Assembly (NCBI GenBank): GCA_021292105.1
Contig: CM037873.1
Coordinates: 10,517,489-10,581,488, forward strand
DNA length: 64,000 nucleotides
Direction: 5' to 3'
Source: Anadara kagoshimensis
Taxonomy: Eukaryota > Mollusca > Bivalvia > Arcoida > Arcidae
Under the pieces are notes generated by a model. It saw only the letters and a list, made by a program, of their open reading frames with translations, was not told where the DNA came from and did no database searches. The translations under genes were made by a program, and so were the position numbers. This document shows positions 33,471 to 46,275 of this stretch, one piece after another. Position 1 is the first letter of the stretch. Each line of letters begins with the position of its first letter.

Positions 33471-35230
33471 ATTTTATGTTAGTTTGGTTAAATTTTAAAA
33501 AATGACTTTTATTGCTGTCATGCTATAGTGTACGACACACAAACAATTGTATTCTTACGCTATAGCAATAGTAAATAGTTTTTGAGCTGCAGTTTCAAAA
33601 GTAATAAGTGCGCTTTTTTGTTGATTAAAAATTCAAAAAAAAAAGTAATAAATAATAAAAAAAATTCCGTTTTTGTTGCTGAATTTTTTTTAAAAAAATG
33701 GACATTTCGCACACTGGACAAAATTCATTTTATAATATGGCAATATGCAAAATATTTTGTTCCTTCTATTCTAATAACAAAAAAAAGAAACTAATTTCAA
33801 TTCTATAGTGAATAAACAGAATGATATATTTACTTGACCTCAGTATAATGATGTTTATTTTCTGGTACTGTTTATAAATAAAATACATAATAATTAGCGC
33901 GAGGTTACATGACATCATTTATAAATCCCCCAACCTAAGCCAACCTTACTGGGCCCTATCCATCATTTTAACATGTAGACATTATTTTGTAATCTTATAC
34001 GATATCATAACATTTCTTTTTTTAATATATTTTAGCTCATATGAGATATTTATCTATACCTATATCCTTTTATAACCGTAATAAACATTAAATGCAATGA
34101 TGTCTGGTATGTTACAGACAGTTATTTCCAGTTATCTGAGAAAAAGAAATGATTTAGAAAGAAGGAAAAATTGAATATCCAAAAACGGAGCTTATTACGT
34201 ATAAAATACTAGAACCTACCATTTTCAGTTTCATTGGAGGTTGTAATCTAGTCAGGCATTATGAATACATTTTATTTCACTAAAATTAATTCTATAGCCA
34301 GCGACTAAATCAGACATCATTACAGATACATAATAAACATGAGAAATAAGAATTATGTATTGAAACTTTAACCTTCGCATAAAATACTACAGGTAAGACA
34401 GGAACGATTCAGAAAACAGTAGTATGCTAACATTAATTAAAGAGTGTCAAATGAAATTTACAACTAGTGTCAACTAGAAAGAAATTAAGTTTAAGAAAAA
34501 ATATAAGCGTAAACCAATCACTCAGATGATTTTTTGTACAGATGAAATAGTTGAATCTAAGAAATATATACAGGACATTGCATAAAATAATAGAAATATT
34601 ATAGAAATAAATGGGGAAGAAACTTGATAATAAATAGACTGTTAATTTGATGTAACATAATTCTTGCATGCTTCTATAGAACTCGAGAACCTTTTTGCCT
34701 TGGAAATTTAATTATTATAAAATACTCATACTGGAAAGTGAAAAATACAAAAGCAGACCTTGATTGAAATCGTTAACAACCAAAAACGTCTTATTGAAGT
34801 TTGTAATTGAAAGGAAAGCAAATGATTGAATATCCAGCAAGTTTGATAGATGAGAAAATTGTCCCACTTACATTTCACTGTATGTTTTTCAGAAAGACTA
34901 CTAATGGTGTTGGAGTTTGTAGGTTTTTTTACAATGTTTTTATTTTGTGACCTAAATGCAATGTGCATATAAATACATTTACAATCGCCAAACTTTATAT
35001 GCTTTGTAGTAACTATTACATGTTCTTGAATAATTTTATTACAAATACTTAAATACTATACGAAAAGTTATGTATATACTAATTAAGGCATACTAAGTAT
35101 AAGACAGGAAATTATTAATTGTGGAGAAATTTTTTTTCGTAAATTCGGTAAAGGAGCTTTTAGATATTATATTTCTTCTTTCGCGCCTCATAGACGAATA
35201 CATCGTAATAGGTAACTCTTTATGTTATGT
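33471..35230. other. AT-rich intergenic stretch, no gene seen
   Basis: Poly(A)/poly(T)-rich, no coding signal. Short ATG frames on both strands have simple composition. Confidence 0.4.
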
Positions 35231-35237
35231 TGTTTAA

Positions 35238-35366
35238 TTACAACCAAAACATACCAGTTCGTGTCTAGATCACAATTCAAAAGTAAAAAATGGCAAGATT
35301 TTTACTTTGCTTCTGGATTGTGATTCGGACATGGATTAGTATGTTTGTTTTTGATTTAAACATGTG
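35238..35366. mobile_element. Two family A tips joined head to head (palindrome)
   Basis: 35238-35298 is a minus-strand tip (ACAACCAAAACATACCAGTT, CACAATTCAAAAGTAAAAA). 35301-35366 is a plus-strand tip (TTTTTACTTTGCTTCTGGAT to GTATGTTTGTTTTTGATT). Their 5' cut points abut, so the whole forms an imperfect palindrome of about 125 bp. Confidence 0.7.
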
Positions 35367-35389
35367 CACTTCTAACATAGAATTGAGGC

Positions 35390-35535
35390 TGGTTGCTACT
35401 AGCACCTTTTGTTTAACTAGTGAAATTGAATAGAATTGTGGAACGTCATATAGATCAATATTATTATGATGGTCATAAAACTTTGCAGGCCTTGATTAGC
35501 CTTGGTTTGCAATATCCCTGCCTCATCGCTAGACT
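35390..35535 (-). mobile_element. Family A fragment, internal part
   Basis: Minus-strand match from AGCACCTTTTGTTTAACTAG to GGTTTGCAATATCCCTGCCTC. Together with the minus tip at 35238-35298 it could be one copy whose middle was replaced by an inverted tip. Confidence 0.6.
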
Positions 35536-35799
35536 AGACAGATTTCGAATATATATATATTGAACGTTTTAAACGATCTGGTTTATTTTTTGCTATTGTA
35601 ATTCGTACTGTATCTGTGACCGGATGCATGGAACTTGTTTCTTTTAGACACGTTTCGGCACTGTTTAGACAATTTTTTAATATTTCTTTTTACAATTTCC
35701 AATTGTTATTTTTCATTCTAAGATATCAGATTTGTGTAACCAACGTGTATACTGTATATTTGATTTGATTCTAGTTGAGAAGTCAAAACAATATTAATT

Positions 35800-36060
35800 G
35801 TTTATATAGCTGTTATCACAATATTATTGATAAGTATGATGAGTTCTGAAATTGGATATGTATGGCTTTCATGGCTATTCGCAACTTTCGTCGTTTTATT
35901 TTAAAAACATATGTAAAGAGTGTAGATAGCTAAACAGGAGGTGCTTACTCTTTCGGAGCATCTGGTCTCGTTTTATTGGTCGGGGTTCTCTTATTGAACT
36001 TAATTTGGCATATTTCAAAGCTGTTCAGTTTGTAGTGAAATTTGTATTGTTGCCGATAAA
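35800..36060 (+). mobile_element. Family A fragment, diverged
   Basis: Starts with ATCACAATATTATTGATAAG (RT end), continues with GATAGCTAAACAGGAGGTGC and CGGAGCATCTGGTCTCG, and fades before the tip. Confidence 0.65.
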
Positions 36061-37250
36061 AAACAATCGTCACTACCTGCAATGACTTACAGATGTAGTT
36101 TCTTTGTCTGAACAAGAATACTCAAATACCATTGTTCTTTTCTCTAAATGCTTAACACATCTGTGATTAGTTCAGGATTTTTCAAATAATCCCATAATTG
36201 CAATAGATTTCTTCTTAAAATTGTGTTTGTTTTCACAAGTAAAAGCAATTTCAAGATATCAAAAAGTACGTCGAATTACTTTATCGAATTAAATTATTTA
36301 AGTGCTGTCAGTCAAAACAGTTTAAAAAACATGCTGTTAGTGCACTTATATTACAAAGTTTTTAATTGAAAGGTTAAATTCCTAGACAGAATATGGTTTT
36401 TCCTAGACAGAATATGATTTATCAGGCTCACACGTTTTACACATTTAAATATCAAAATAGGAAAGCAGTAGCGCAAATTATTGATCGCCCTAATATATCT
36501 TTTAAAGACAACAATTACATGCTGAAGTTACAAATCAGGTCACCTATTTGTTAGGATAGAATAGTTCTAAATGAAGGATGAAGGAGTGGACTGAAGTAAT
36601 TTCGTTTACGTCCTAATCAAGATGCTTTTAACAACATCAAAGTGGATATTTCATGGATGGTGAAAGAATCCGGTTTGTCATGAAAAAACCACATTCAGCA
36701 AGCGAACTGACAGAATTTGGAACATTTGGACTTTTCTGGATTCAAAACTAGGCATTGATAAGCACTCTGATCCGTAAGTGTGCAGTTAAGATCACTCGGT
36801 TACATCAAGATAAAAGAAAAAGTTGCATTGAAATTCCAAGACAATAGTCACAGCAACAAACATCAGGATAGACGGTAAATTCATATTAAGACAATTGGTT
36901 TTATTACTCAGTAGTCTATGTTTAATTACAAAACCGAAACATTTCACTTATGTACAAACTTATAAAAAAAATTATTGGTCCATTAAAGACTCGAACAGAG
37001 ATTAGGATTTTGAAATCATTTGCAAAGACAACCATTAAGTGTTTCCAAATCATGTCATTTCTGGTTGTTTATTGGCATATTCCTGACATATTCTTCGATT
37101 AAGTGTTTGTGTGCAATTGGCTACAGGCAACATTACGTTAAAGTGGAAAACTATTCAACTACTTCAAAGAAAAAAGGAAAATAATCCAATATTGAAATTT
37201 GTTTAAACATCAATATAACGATCAACAAATTTTCAAAGAAAAAGAATCAA
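36061..37250. other. Intergenic stretch, no gene seen
   Basis: Contains a short direct duplication TTCCTAGACAGAATATG twice near 36378 and 36401. No coding signal was recognised. Confidence 0.4.
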
Positions 37251-37252
37251 GC

Positions 37253-37621
37253 TCAGACAGTGAAAACGGGCTGTAAAATGATTGCCACGGGACAAAAAAT
37301 TATACGCTTTAATAAAACAGTTTTCTTTAGTGTGTAATCATTCAAAATAACCAAACCAAATTGTTCATTGAGTGAAATAATTATGTTTGCTGTCACGAGG
37401 TCGTCATACGTTTCTTTATCACAGAACGAACAAATTAAATGTAGACACCATAGACGTTTATTTGGATAAATATCATTTATAGGACATTCCCTAATTGATT
37501 TTGGCGTTATTACTTTTCTTATTGCTTTATAAAGTATTCCGAGATGTTCATTCGTCTTCCAAATAAAGGATGTCTGATGTTCTTGATAGCAGGTTAACGT
37601 TAAAGATTCTAAACTTAGTAT
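37253..37621 (-). other. ATG-less open frame of 122 codons, possible exon or coding relic
   Basis: A minus-strand frame open from after a TAG (37622-37624) to TGA at 37253-37255, with no methionine. Composition is protein-like in a region of random-looking AT-rich DNA: WKTNEHLGILYKAIRKV, NDIYPNKRLWCLHLICSFCD, then KETYDDLVTANIIISLNEQF. The CSFCDKETYDDLV segment faintly recalls the opening of a TIR domain, but no second TIR motif was found, so no function is claimed. No clear donor or acceptor sites. It could also be a chance frame. Confidence 0.3.
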
Positions 37622-37834
37622 CTAAATGATAATGTTTTCAAATCGATTGTCGTATCAGTCAAATATCTGTTGACTATGGGCTAGCTACAGTCCTTATCTA
37701 AATAATTATCGAAAATGTTGACGCCTCCACCAAAAGGATATATTGGATAGATCAATATTCGTTAAATGACTTTAAACATACTGTATTCCATGATTAATCA
37801 TAAACATAGCTAAGTATACCTACATTTTAATAAC

Positions 37835-37910
37835 AAGCAGAGACAAACATACCAATCCATGTTCCAATCAGAATCAAAAACAAAGCTTTGAAAATGAAAA
37901 ATTCCAATTT
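37835..37910 (-). mobile_element. Family A tip, diverged
   Basis: AAGCAGAGACAAACATACCA and ATCCATGTTCCAATCAGAATC follow the tip sequence with scattered changes. Nothing further matches. Confidence 0.45.
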
Positions 37911-38289
37911 CGTTTGTATAAAAGAATTGGACATTTTGCACAATGAAAAATTCGCGTAATCTTATAGGTTAAGTAATTATATATAAATTAATTAATTAAT
38001 AATAATATCTACATATAAAGTAAACGTGTCTGATTTTGTGAATTGCTTACATGTGACTTATTGCTGTATTAGAAGAAACTACAACCAAACATATCAATAT
38101 ACATGTACGACATTGAAAATGAAAATATTGTGCAATAAGTAACGGAATATATATATCCAAATGGAATACTGGATAAATGGACTTATGTAATGCCTGAATA
38201 TAATGGATTGGACTAAGCTGTTATATCAGAACAAGTGTTTTGTAAAATCTTTATTTCAAAGAGAATGTTGGTGTTGTAACAAAAGATAT

Positions 38290-38478
38290 ATACATATCTA
38301 CTTCTTATTGTTTGACGGTTTACATGTGGCAGGTGTAACTAGCTAAACAGGAGGTGCTTACCCTTCTGGAAAACGCGACCTCACTTCCTTGGTGAAACTT
38401 CACGATATAAACTTATTTTTTTACCTTCCTGTTGGGTTGTGGTTTGGGCATAGATTGGTATGTTTGTTTGTTTTTAAA
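38290..38478 (+). mobile_element. Family A 3' end fragment
   Basis: From ACATGTGGCAGGTGTAACTA and GCTAAACAGGAGGTGCTTAC to GGTATGTTTGTTTGTTTTT. A deletion removes part of the CACGTGTCTAACC block. Confidence 0.8.
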
Positions 38479-38479
38479 T

Positions 38480-39155
38480 GAATGCTGATGTTGTTTCAAT
38501 ATAATAGTTAATATTTTGATTTTAATTTATGCAACATGTACAACTTCATGTACTTCTACACATTTGACTGAGTGTAACTACGTCTTTATCTATCCTAATG
38601 TTTAAGGGAATTAGAATTAGGAAACAATCACTATAAAGTTACACACCATGTTTATGTTGATAGTGTAGCAATGAACTTGTCTGCTTTACCGGTTTTTTGC
38701 CTTACCATCATGACGGAACCTTTAACCCAGACAAAACTTTATACAAGTTACTTATAAAATGAATTGTCATGTCAAAAACAGCCTTATGATAAACCTAATG
38801 CAAGTATCAGTGATTTATTCAGTGTTTAAAATAATTGGACAAAACTCTCAGGATGCAGACACATCTTTTACATAAAGGCCATAATAGTGTTTTGTATATG
38901 ATACAAATAAATAGTAAAGTATGCTTTGCTTACAAATAACAATCTGACATTATATTATACCCAACTTCCTTTGGGTGTATAATTCTAAAATATCGATTTT
39001 AGATTACCAATAGACTAATGTGTAATTAACGCCTCAATACTCATGTGTAATACAACATGCGCTATATCAAACTAAGGAGATACTAATCATATGACTAGAA
39101 TCATAACTCGTTGTCCTTCTGCTAAAATAGATTCTTCCATCTATTTATTATCAAA
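38480..39155. other. AT-rich intergenic stretch
   Basis: No gene. A short hairpin TTATACCCAA...TTTGGGTGTATAA lies at 38954-38983. Confidence 0.4.
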
Positions 39156-39350
39156 ACACAAACACACCAGCCAACGTACAAACTACATGCTAAAATGACA
39201 AATTCGGTTAAAACGTCATCTTTAAAAAAAGAATTGAGACCGTTTCATTCATAAGGGTAAGCAACTCTTGTTAAGTTAGCTATACCCGCTAGGCGTTAAT
39301 TTAAAATTGAGAATAAAAGGAAAGTAAAACTTTAAACATCCAAATTACAC
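39155..39350 (-). mobile_element. Family A fragment, strongly diverged
   Basis: Recognisable by CATAAGGGTAAGCAACTCTT and GTTAGCTATACCCGCTAGGC in the right order and spacing. The rest is eroded. Confidence 0.45.
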
Positions 39351-39597
39351 AAATTGTCAGCATAATGTGCAATGCAAGCGAAAAGTTTTTCTTTCAAAAT
39401 ATTCTATAATATACTTTTTTCTACGTAATGTTTCCGGTCTTTTTGTTTCAATATATTGGGTTGCAATGAGCACCTCATATCTGTCACAGTGAAAAAGCGT
39501 TATAAACATTGGCGTGCTACATATATAGTAACGTCATCGTGATTTTTTACCATATACACGTAGGCCTATTATATATGGCGTAATATATTTATTACAT

Positions 39598-39785
39598 ATT
39601 ATACCAGTTTCAATTTTACAGCATTAGACGGCCGTTTCAAAATACAATTCCTTATCAGTAGTAGTGCTTAGACCAAAATTGAGAAAGCAAACATTTTACT
39701 GAGATGTTGACAAGATATTCAAAAGGATCAAATATATGTTACCAAATTTAGATAAGGGAGTGTATTATTGGAAACATTATAGTAA
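39598..39785 (-). mobile_element. Family B retrozyme-like element, shortened
   Basis: Begins ATTATACCAGTTTCAATTTT and includes the ribozyme and the GTTACCAAATTTAGATAAGG block. The far end, present in the 13275 and 54128 copies, is missing or diverged. Confidence 0.65.
39620..39668 (-). ncRNA. Hammerhead ribozyme, core mutated (CTGATAA)
   Basis: The minus strand has GAAA, the CGGCCG stem III and a GTC triplet, but the first core reads CTGATAA (G8 to A). A 3-bp insertion extends stem I, and stem II has a mismatch plus weak pairs. Expected to be inactive. Confidence 0.65.
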
Positions 39786-40416
39786 ACTATCCAATCTTTA
39801 AAAGGTAAACTAATTTGTTTTATATAACCTAAATGTGCATGTTAAGCAATTTTGTCTCTTTATCAATTATTTCTATTTTAGCTACAAAGTTCATAATTAT
39901 ACTATATCATAGCTATATTTTGTTATATTTAGGTGAAAATATAGCGGTCATTGTTCTTGATCGTGGTCATTGAACGACGTTAATAATGTCTGCTCTCCTG
40001 CGACTATAGTTTTGCCTCAAGACAATCAATGTTATATATATTATTGTAAAGTGCACATAAGTGCTTCACAGAGAACTTTATCTTAAATCTCAAATTGCAC
40101 TTTACTGACATTATAAGGCTTTCACATTACCTACGAGTGTTTTTGATTTGTTGGGGACATTGTTTCGGAGACTCTTTCTTCGTAATTAACAGATAATTTA
40201 AATTTCTAAATTTCTACTGCATTTAAACGGCGTCTATAAGCAAAGATTGGTTTGAAAATGTACAATGGCAAACCTCAAAACATATTTTTCAGGAATAGGT
40301 TTACCCCGAAGTCTTATAACTTGACCACAATTTAACATGTTGATATTAACATATGTCATTTAACACATATATATGCAAGATGTAAGATTAAATAAAAATC
40401 GATAATATACACATAT

Positions 40417-40600
40417 TAATCAAAAACAAACATACTAATCCATGTCCGAATAACAACCCAGAAGCAATGTTAAAACTATGGAATGGACAAGTCAGGTAAG
40501 ACACGTGTACTTCCAACAGTAAAGTGAGCCGGGTGCTTCAGTAGGTAAGCACCTCCTGTTATGCTAGCTACACCCGCCATGCGTTTAATCAAAATTGCTA
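40417..40600 (-). mobile_element. Family A 3' end fragment
   Basis: Near-consensus tip AATCAAAAACAAACATACTA and GCTAGCTACACCCGCCATGC. Truncated before the RT codons. Confidence 0.9.
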
Positions 40601-41009
40601 TGGAATTATCTTTAAAGAAAAATCACAATAAATTTAAAGTTTTTTTTATTTATCTGGAATGAACTATTTATCTGGAATAAACTAAAGAATTTAAGTTTTA
40701 ATTTTAAAAAAAATGTTTACCACCAAGACAGACTGAAAACTGTTTTGAATATAAGAACATGTACCATACATCAGGAAATGTATATTGATCAAAACCCACA
40801 ACTTGAGATTCACCTTGGAATTTTAGGTGACTGTCGTAGCTAAATGCGGCGTGTCAATCATGAAAAGGATGAGTGAATAAGTAAAGCAGGGAGGAGATGA
40901 ATACAAAGGAAATCACGTACAGTACACAAAAGATACTGCATAATAAGCAAAATAGAATCCTGGTGAGGGCATAAAAACTTCAACAAATTATTTTGAAAAT
41001 TCCACAGTA

Positions 41010-41100
41010 TGTAGATGTAGCTTACCCGTCCGGACTATAGGCTTCGCTTCCCCTCCCTGGTGGATTTACATATGTTTTGCATATGTTTTACTCGGCAAGC
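41010..41100 (+). mobile_element. Possible family A remnant
   Basis: GATGTAGCTTACCCGTCCGG and CTTCGCTTCCCCTCCCTGGTGG keep the order of the consensus, with a deletion between GTAGCTAG and TTACCC. Confidence 0.4.
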
Positions 41101-41944
41101 CTCGTTCTGGACCAAATATATTAGAAATTGGTGGAGATTTCCCTATCTTGCACTTCAAAAAGTGATAGATTCTATTAGTCATTTTCAGCACTTGATATTT
41201 ATATTTTGCCATACTGAATTTGTTAAATAACGGAAAATAAATTATAAGTTTTATTATTCTTTAAATTTGGAAAAGAGTTATGTGAAGTTTAAGCAAACCA
41301 ATAGTTTTTATATTTTGTTTTAAGAATTAATTTTACATGAGATTAAGTATTATTTCAATTTGTTTCGGATAATTTAAAAAAAATAAGAATCCACATTTAG
41401 TTAATACTATATATAGAACATATTTTATCTGAATATGGCTAATTTCAAATTTCTATCAAAAATTCTTTTATGGATATTATTACATTCAGAGGAACCTGCA
41501 ATATATCCTTTCTGCGAAGTTTATGCTAACGATATTATTGTAGTATGTAAGTTTTAATGTCGTAACTTGTCACTTGATAAATATGCAACTAATTGAGAAA
41601 TGAAAATTACAAGGCAAAATAATACTTTTATAATTCGTATAGAAAAGTGTGTATGTGATATAATCGTGTTGATCACATTTCTACAACGCTGACACATTCC
41701 ACATACAAAACCCTATTTTACCACTTTGAAATATTCTTTGAAATTAAAGTTGATAGTTTTCATATAAACTTAAATAGATAAAGCTTAATATCTTCATGCT
41801 ATTAAGAAATTTAATGTGTTTTTCTCTTTAAACATCTGCATTCTAGCTATTTATTTGTAGAGTATTTTAAGTATTACCATACAATTATTTGTTAGATTTC
41901 CATTAATGAAAATCTTGGTTTATGAATTGTTAAATTTGTGTTTA

Positions 41945-42140
41945 AATAGATTCCTGTTTAACAAGCATACCGATCCATGTTCAAAACATAATCGTAAAAT
42001 CAAAGTAAAAACAAAAAACTCGCATAATATGTAAAACGCATGAATTTTCTCAAAAAATGGAAGTGAGACAAGCTGCTCTGGCAGAGTAAGTATCCCCTGT
42101 CTAGTTATCTGCACGCGATATAATTTTTAATTAACTTTAT
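41945..42140 (-). mobile_element. Family A fragment, diverged
   Basis: AACAAGCATACCGATCCATG, GAAGTGAGACAAGCTGCTCT and GTAAGTATCCCCTGTCTAGT follow consensus order. Confidence 0.55.
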
Positions 42141-42244
42141 GAACATATTATACTCAATAGATGTAAACGTGTCAACATCCACAATCGTCTTCGTCTATTT
42201 GAAAATATTTTTAATAGTGTAATTAATTACTATAATTAGACATT

Positions 42245-42450
42245 CCACAAAAACTAAGGTATACTCCTTCATGCAAAGTATTTCCTTAGCTAAATGTGGT
42301 AAAATATATTTCGGTTCTTTGCTAATCTTTTCAACATCTTGAAAACAAGTTTGGTTTCAAACATGCGTATTTTCAAAGCACCACTAATGAGAAATTGTAT
42401 TCCGAAACGGCCGTCTAGTGCTGTAAAATTAAAACGTATAATTTGCAACT
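42245..42450 (+). mobile_element. Family B retrozyme-like element
   Basis: Ribozyme sense on the plus strand. From AAAAACTAAGGTATACTCCT through TTTCCTTAGCTAAATGTGGT to the ribozyme and CTGTAAAATTAAAACGTATA. Confidence 0.7.
42377..42422 (+). ncRNA. Hammerhead ribozyme, core mutated (CTAATGA)
   Basis: Stem I AGCACCA/TAGTGCT (one mismatch), core CTAATGA (G5 to A), stem II GAAAT-TGT-ATTCC (one mismatch), GAAA, CGGCCG, GTC. The G5 change should inactivate it. Confidence 0.7.
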
Positions 42451-44629
42451 TTATAAAATTAGGCATCGGAATATAAGTTCTGATCCTTTTGTACATTTTA
42501 CGATTTTATATCAATACGAGGACAAATCGATTAGTGCCAATATTGTATGTATAAGGTGTCCATGTGTTGGTGTGACTACAAACTCAGTAGGCGTCACTAT
42601 CTATACGTAAAAAGTGATAGAAAGTTTGCCTTTATAGTGCACCGAGAACAGCATAACTCTCTATCATGTCACGTTTACCATGCAGTTGTCATCTGAATTG
42701 AGGTCTAACGAAGGACCCGTGATTTCAATATGTACATGTTTTGTGCTGAGGGCCATTGGCTAATTTTAAGTCTTCATCAGAACCGGTCGCAAATCAACCC
42801 AATACCTCACATATACGGAGCGATCACTCTATTACACGTGTTACCGTTGTCGTTAATCTTAATTAAATCTAGAATCAGCACGTTAAATACTATGTACCTT
42901 CAAGACATTTTTCTTACAAGATTCCATCCCATTTCAGCTGACAAGGAAGTGATGGCAACTAACACGGTTAGTAATAAAACTATAATGTGTAAAAAGTCAG
43001 GCAGAGAGACACTGCGTCTGATGGACCAGTTAAACAATATAGTTAGCATTGCATTTATACAGTAGAAAAAAAAAAATCAAAAAAATCCAATTTCCGTATT
43101 TTCTAACGCACATGTTAACCTAACTCAATCATTCATCTTCAGATTTTACATAAATGAAAGGGAAGCGTGACTTCTATCAGATTCTAGGAATTATACTTTA
43201 TAGAACATATAAGATTCTCTTTTTCACAATTTTGTCAATATTACGAACCGAAACAAAATTCCATTACCGTTATTATTACTATTTTGCTGTTGTTTCGGTC
43301 ATATTCCTTTTTTAATAAATACCTTATTCGATTCTTATAATCTCGATGATTGAACAGCATTACTATTTTATGATATAGAATTTCTGATTTCATTAGTACT
43401 CTTTTAATCTTTTAAGGTATGAAATTGCCGATATTATAAGCATTATTCTAAGATATAGAATTCTGATTTGATACTACAGACAGAGCGTAAGAGTAACGGG
43501 TATATGAACAAATTATAAATGTACCCCATATTCAATAGATTTTATTGGAGCTATTTTTATTTTAGTCAAATTCCATTCTTGATCTCAGTGTTATTATCAC
43601 TTACTTTTTCTTAGAGATTTTATTATTACTCTTGATGATTGTTTCACAACAATCAAAATTCCTATTTACATGTAGATTCGCCACTGACTACAATGGCGAT
43701 AGCTCAAGTAATATGAACGTAACGTAGACAATTTTACGTAAGACGTCATTTGTATTTAATTCATTGATTTCACATTTTGTTTTCGTTACTTGGTTCAAAA
43801 CTCAATAAATAGACAATGTATTTTTTTTACCTCTTCCAATCACGAAATCCAATTTTGGTCGAATGTTTGACAATCTGCATCGGGTTGCTTTGTACCATAT
43901 TAACTACTTTTGCTCCAAATAACCGACATAATACAATTTTCTTTAATTAAAAATCCATATTGTAATCTTAGTACTTATTTTGATTTTTTTTTTTTGTTAA
44001 TAAAGTCATATCACCTACCATATTTCACAACACGGAGAAAAATCAATGTGTTGTATATACCCAAATGTATCTCATTTGGTAAAAGTCGCACCTATATCAC
44101 CTGTATAGGTGTATATTTATCATCACACAGGTCAAAAACAAGGTTGGCTTTCAGGTGTGCAGTTCGGATTTTTAGCTTTAAAGAGACACAATGGCCCTTA
44201 ATGTAAGTCGGAGTAGCCATTTTATGCATTTGTGGAGTAATTAATAAAAAGTTATTCACTGTTGAGTAAAATTGATTCAGTTAATTAGAGGCCAAATGTT
44301 ACACCCTTATTTCCCAGTTACAACATTTTGCATAACCGATTCTTGTGTAAAAAGTATCGGGTATTTTTTCTAAATTTCTACAATGCCATATAGCAATTTT
44401 TATGCATACAACGAGCATTCGCAATAAGTTAGAATGTTTTCTATGAAGATATAACCTAGCAAAGACTTTAGACTACATGTATTTAAGTAGATGTTTGGTG
44501 TAAAAATACAACAGATATCAGTATTGTCAGACGGCGGACAATGATGTGGATCAAAAGGTGTAACCAGTGCAGGTGGATGAATAGTATGTAACGTTTAACT
44601 CACCTACTCAAAATCTGTACTTTATGTAT
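42451..44629. other. AT-rich intergenic stretch, no gene seen
   Basis: A 111-codon frame at 42730-43065 has no recognisable motif and no coding-like context. Nothing else stands out. Confidence 0.4.
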
Positions 44630-45835
44630 CAGATTCGAAATTTATCGTAGATTTATCCATCTCGCTGTATTCAAGTCCGTCAGATTTTCAGTAGTGTTTT
44701 TCAATATCCAATTAATTCTTTTCACGATTGTTTCATATGTCGGGTTTGATTAATTAAAATGACTCAAAATGGTCTTCTAATATCAGTTATTTTGTTTGTG
44801 GTGTTGTGTTTGGCAACATCATTTTTCACCTGACCCAGACAAGCTCAATAGGACTAAGATTTCGATGTCTCAATGGTAATATGTCCCTAGGAACCAGCCT
44901 TAACATCGGTTTTGTAAGTAGGTTGTGGTTTGATGAGTTTTAAAAAGTTATACAGTTCGGGTTTTAATGCATTGGAAAAAAATAGAATCTAGTGTTTAGT
45001 TAACCGTTAAATTATATCTGCTTTTTTATTGTTAGAGGTAGCTACCACACTCTGTTCATTTCGTATATTGTGGTACGGAGCATTGTTCCTTGGACTTTCA
45101 ATGTCGGGTTTGTCAAACTTAGCAATAATTTATGCTCAAACGAATCGAGGTTGCAGGTGTCATTCATTTCAGAGTGATAGTCACCTTCGCTTGACTTTGC
45201 TCTAAACACAAGATCACAGCCATCAATTAAACCTTCTTAATTTCTACCAGCAAGCAAATTAATGAAGCGATGCCCCTTACCAGATAGGTAAATCGGAGTG
45301 TCGTGGAAGTCTCTCAAGTTTTGGCATATCCACCAATGTGTATTTGATAGTGTGGTTCTGATTTACCCATGTTTTATCCAAATCAACGATATGAAATCCT
45401 AGATCTCTTTGCATTTTGATTGTTCCTAAATAATTATAACATCTATCGACTATGGGTGTGTTTAATGCATGTGCAGTCGGACACTTTTTCTTGTGAATTT
45501 AAACCCAATTCCATTAAGAGTGAGTGTTATTAAGCTATTTGAAATTTTGATTGTCTTTAATTTTATCTTGTATCAATGGTGGGGGTACTTTTCTTATATA
45601 TCCAGTGACCTGCCAGCCTTATTGAACACTTATCAATATCATCAAGAATTATTTTCCTTCTATGTTTGTGTCCTTATAAAGTACCTTGCTTACACCGGTA
45701 GCTAAAGTAGCCCTTTCAATAGAAACAAAAAACTTTCCTTTAACTTTTCATTCCGAAAACTTCAAACCTTTGCCACAGTAGCAAGGGCATCCTCGGGGAG
45801 GCTTTTCTTCTTAACCCATGCTTTACTCGTACAAA
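44630..45835 (-). pseudogene. Relic of a DDE-type (Tc1/mariner-like superfamily) transposase
   Basis: No long frame survives, but reading the minus strand in shifting frames gives ordered pieces. KAWVKKKSLPEDAL is near 45820. ERATLATGVSKVLYKDT-like helix-turn-helix sequence is near 45690. KCPTAHAL is near 45480. VDLDKTWVNQNHTIKYT (first catalytic D, usually D-E-T-W) is near 45385. PRHSDLPIW follows, then RAKSSEGDYHSEMND near 45195, FEHKLLLSLTNPTLKV near 45135, and RHRNLSPIELVWV near 44850 (usual LPPYHC-x-NPIELxW block). The order and spacing match animal HTH-plus-DDE transposases of roughly 400-450 residues, from family knowledge. Stops and frameshifts are numerous, so the copy is old. Terminal inverted repeats were not identified. 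Confidence 0.65.
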
Positions 45836-46228
45836 ATGGATATGTTTTGTAATTAACCTTCATGCAATGCAAAAACATTTTCAATTTGGAAATACGAGGC
45901 ACTGATAAAGTGGGGTATATGTATAATTTTTGAAAAAAATCTTATTTTTCGGTATGTAGAGGAAAACCAGAAGGCTACAGAATAGTTATGTTTGTAAATT
46001 TAATTAGGCTTCTATATTTAAAATTCAACAGTCTTAACATTAAATACAAAGTATTTAATATGAAAGCTTAACTGACAAAAAGCGACTATCTAAGTTACCT
46101 AGAACAACAGTAGTACATGTATATTTATTCTAATTGTTTTTCGAATCTTGGAAATTACTGATGTTAGGTATAGCAATAAATCCATTGGAACAGATAACTG
46201 AAGGCCGCTGGTTGGCACTGGTACTTTA

Positions 46229-46275
<47 letters not shown>

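Noticed and set aside
36540-36870. Possible coding relic on the plus strand
   Set aside because: Short peptide islands were seen but without the order or motifs of any family.
42730-43065. 111-codon plus-strand frame
   Set aside because: No motif, no splice context and composition typical of random AT-rich DNA.
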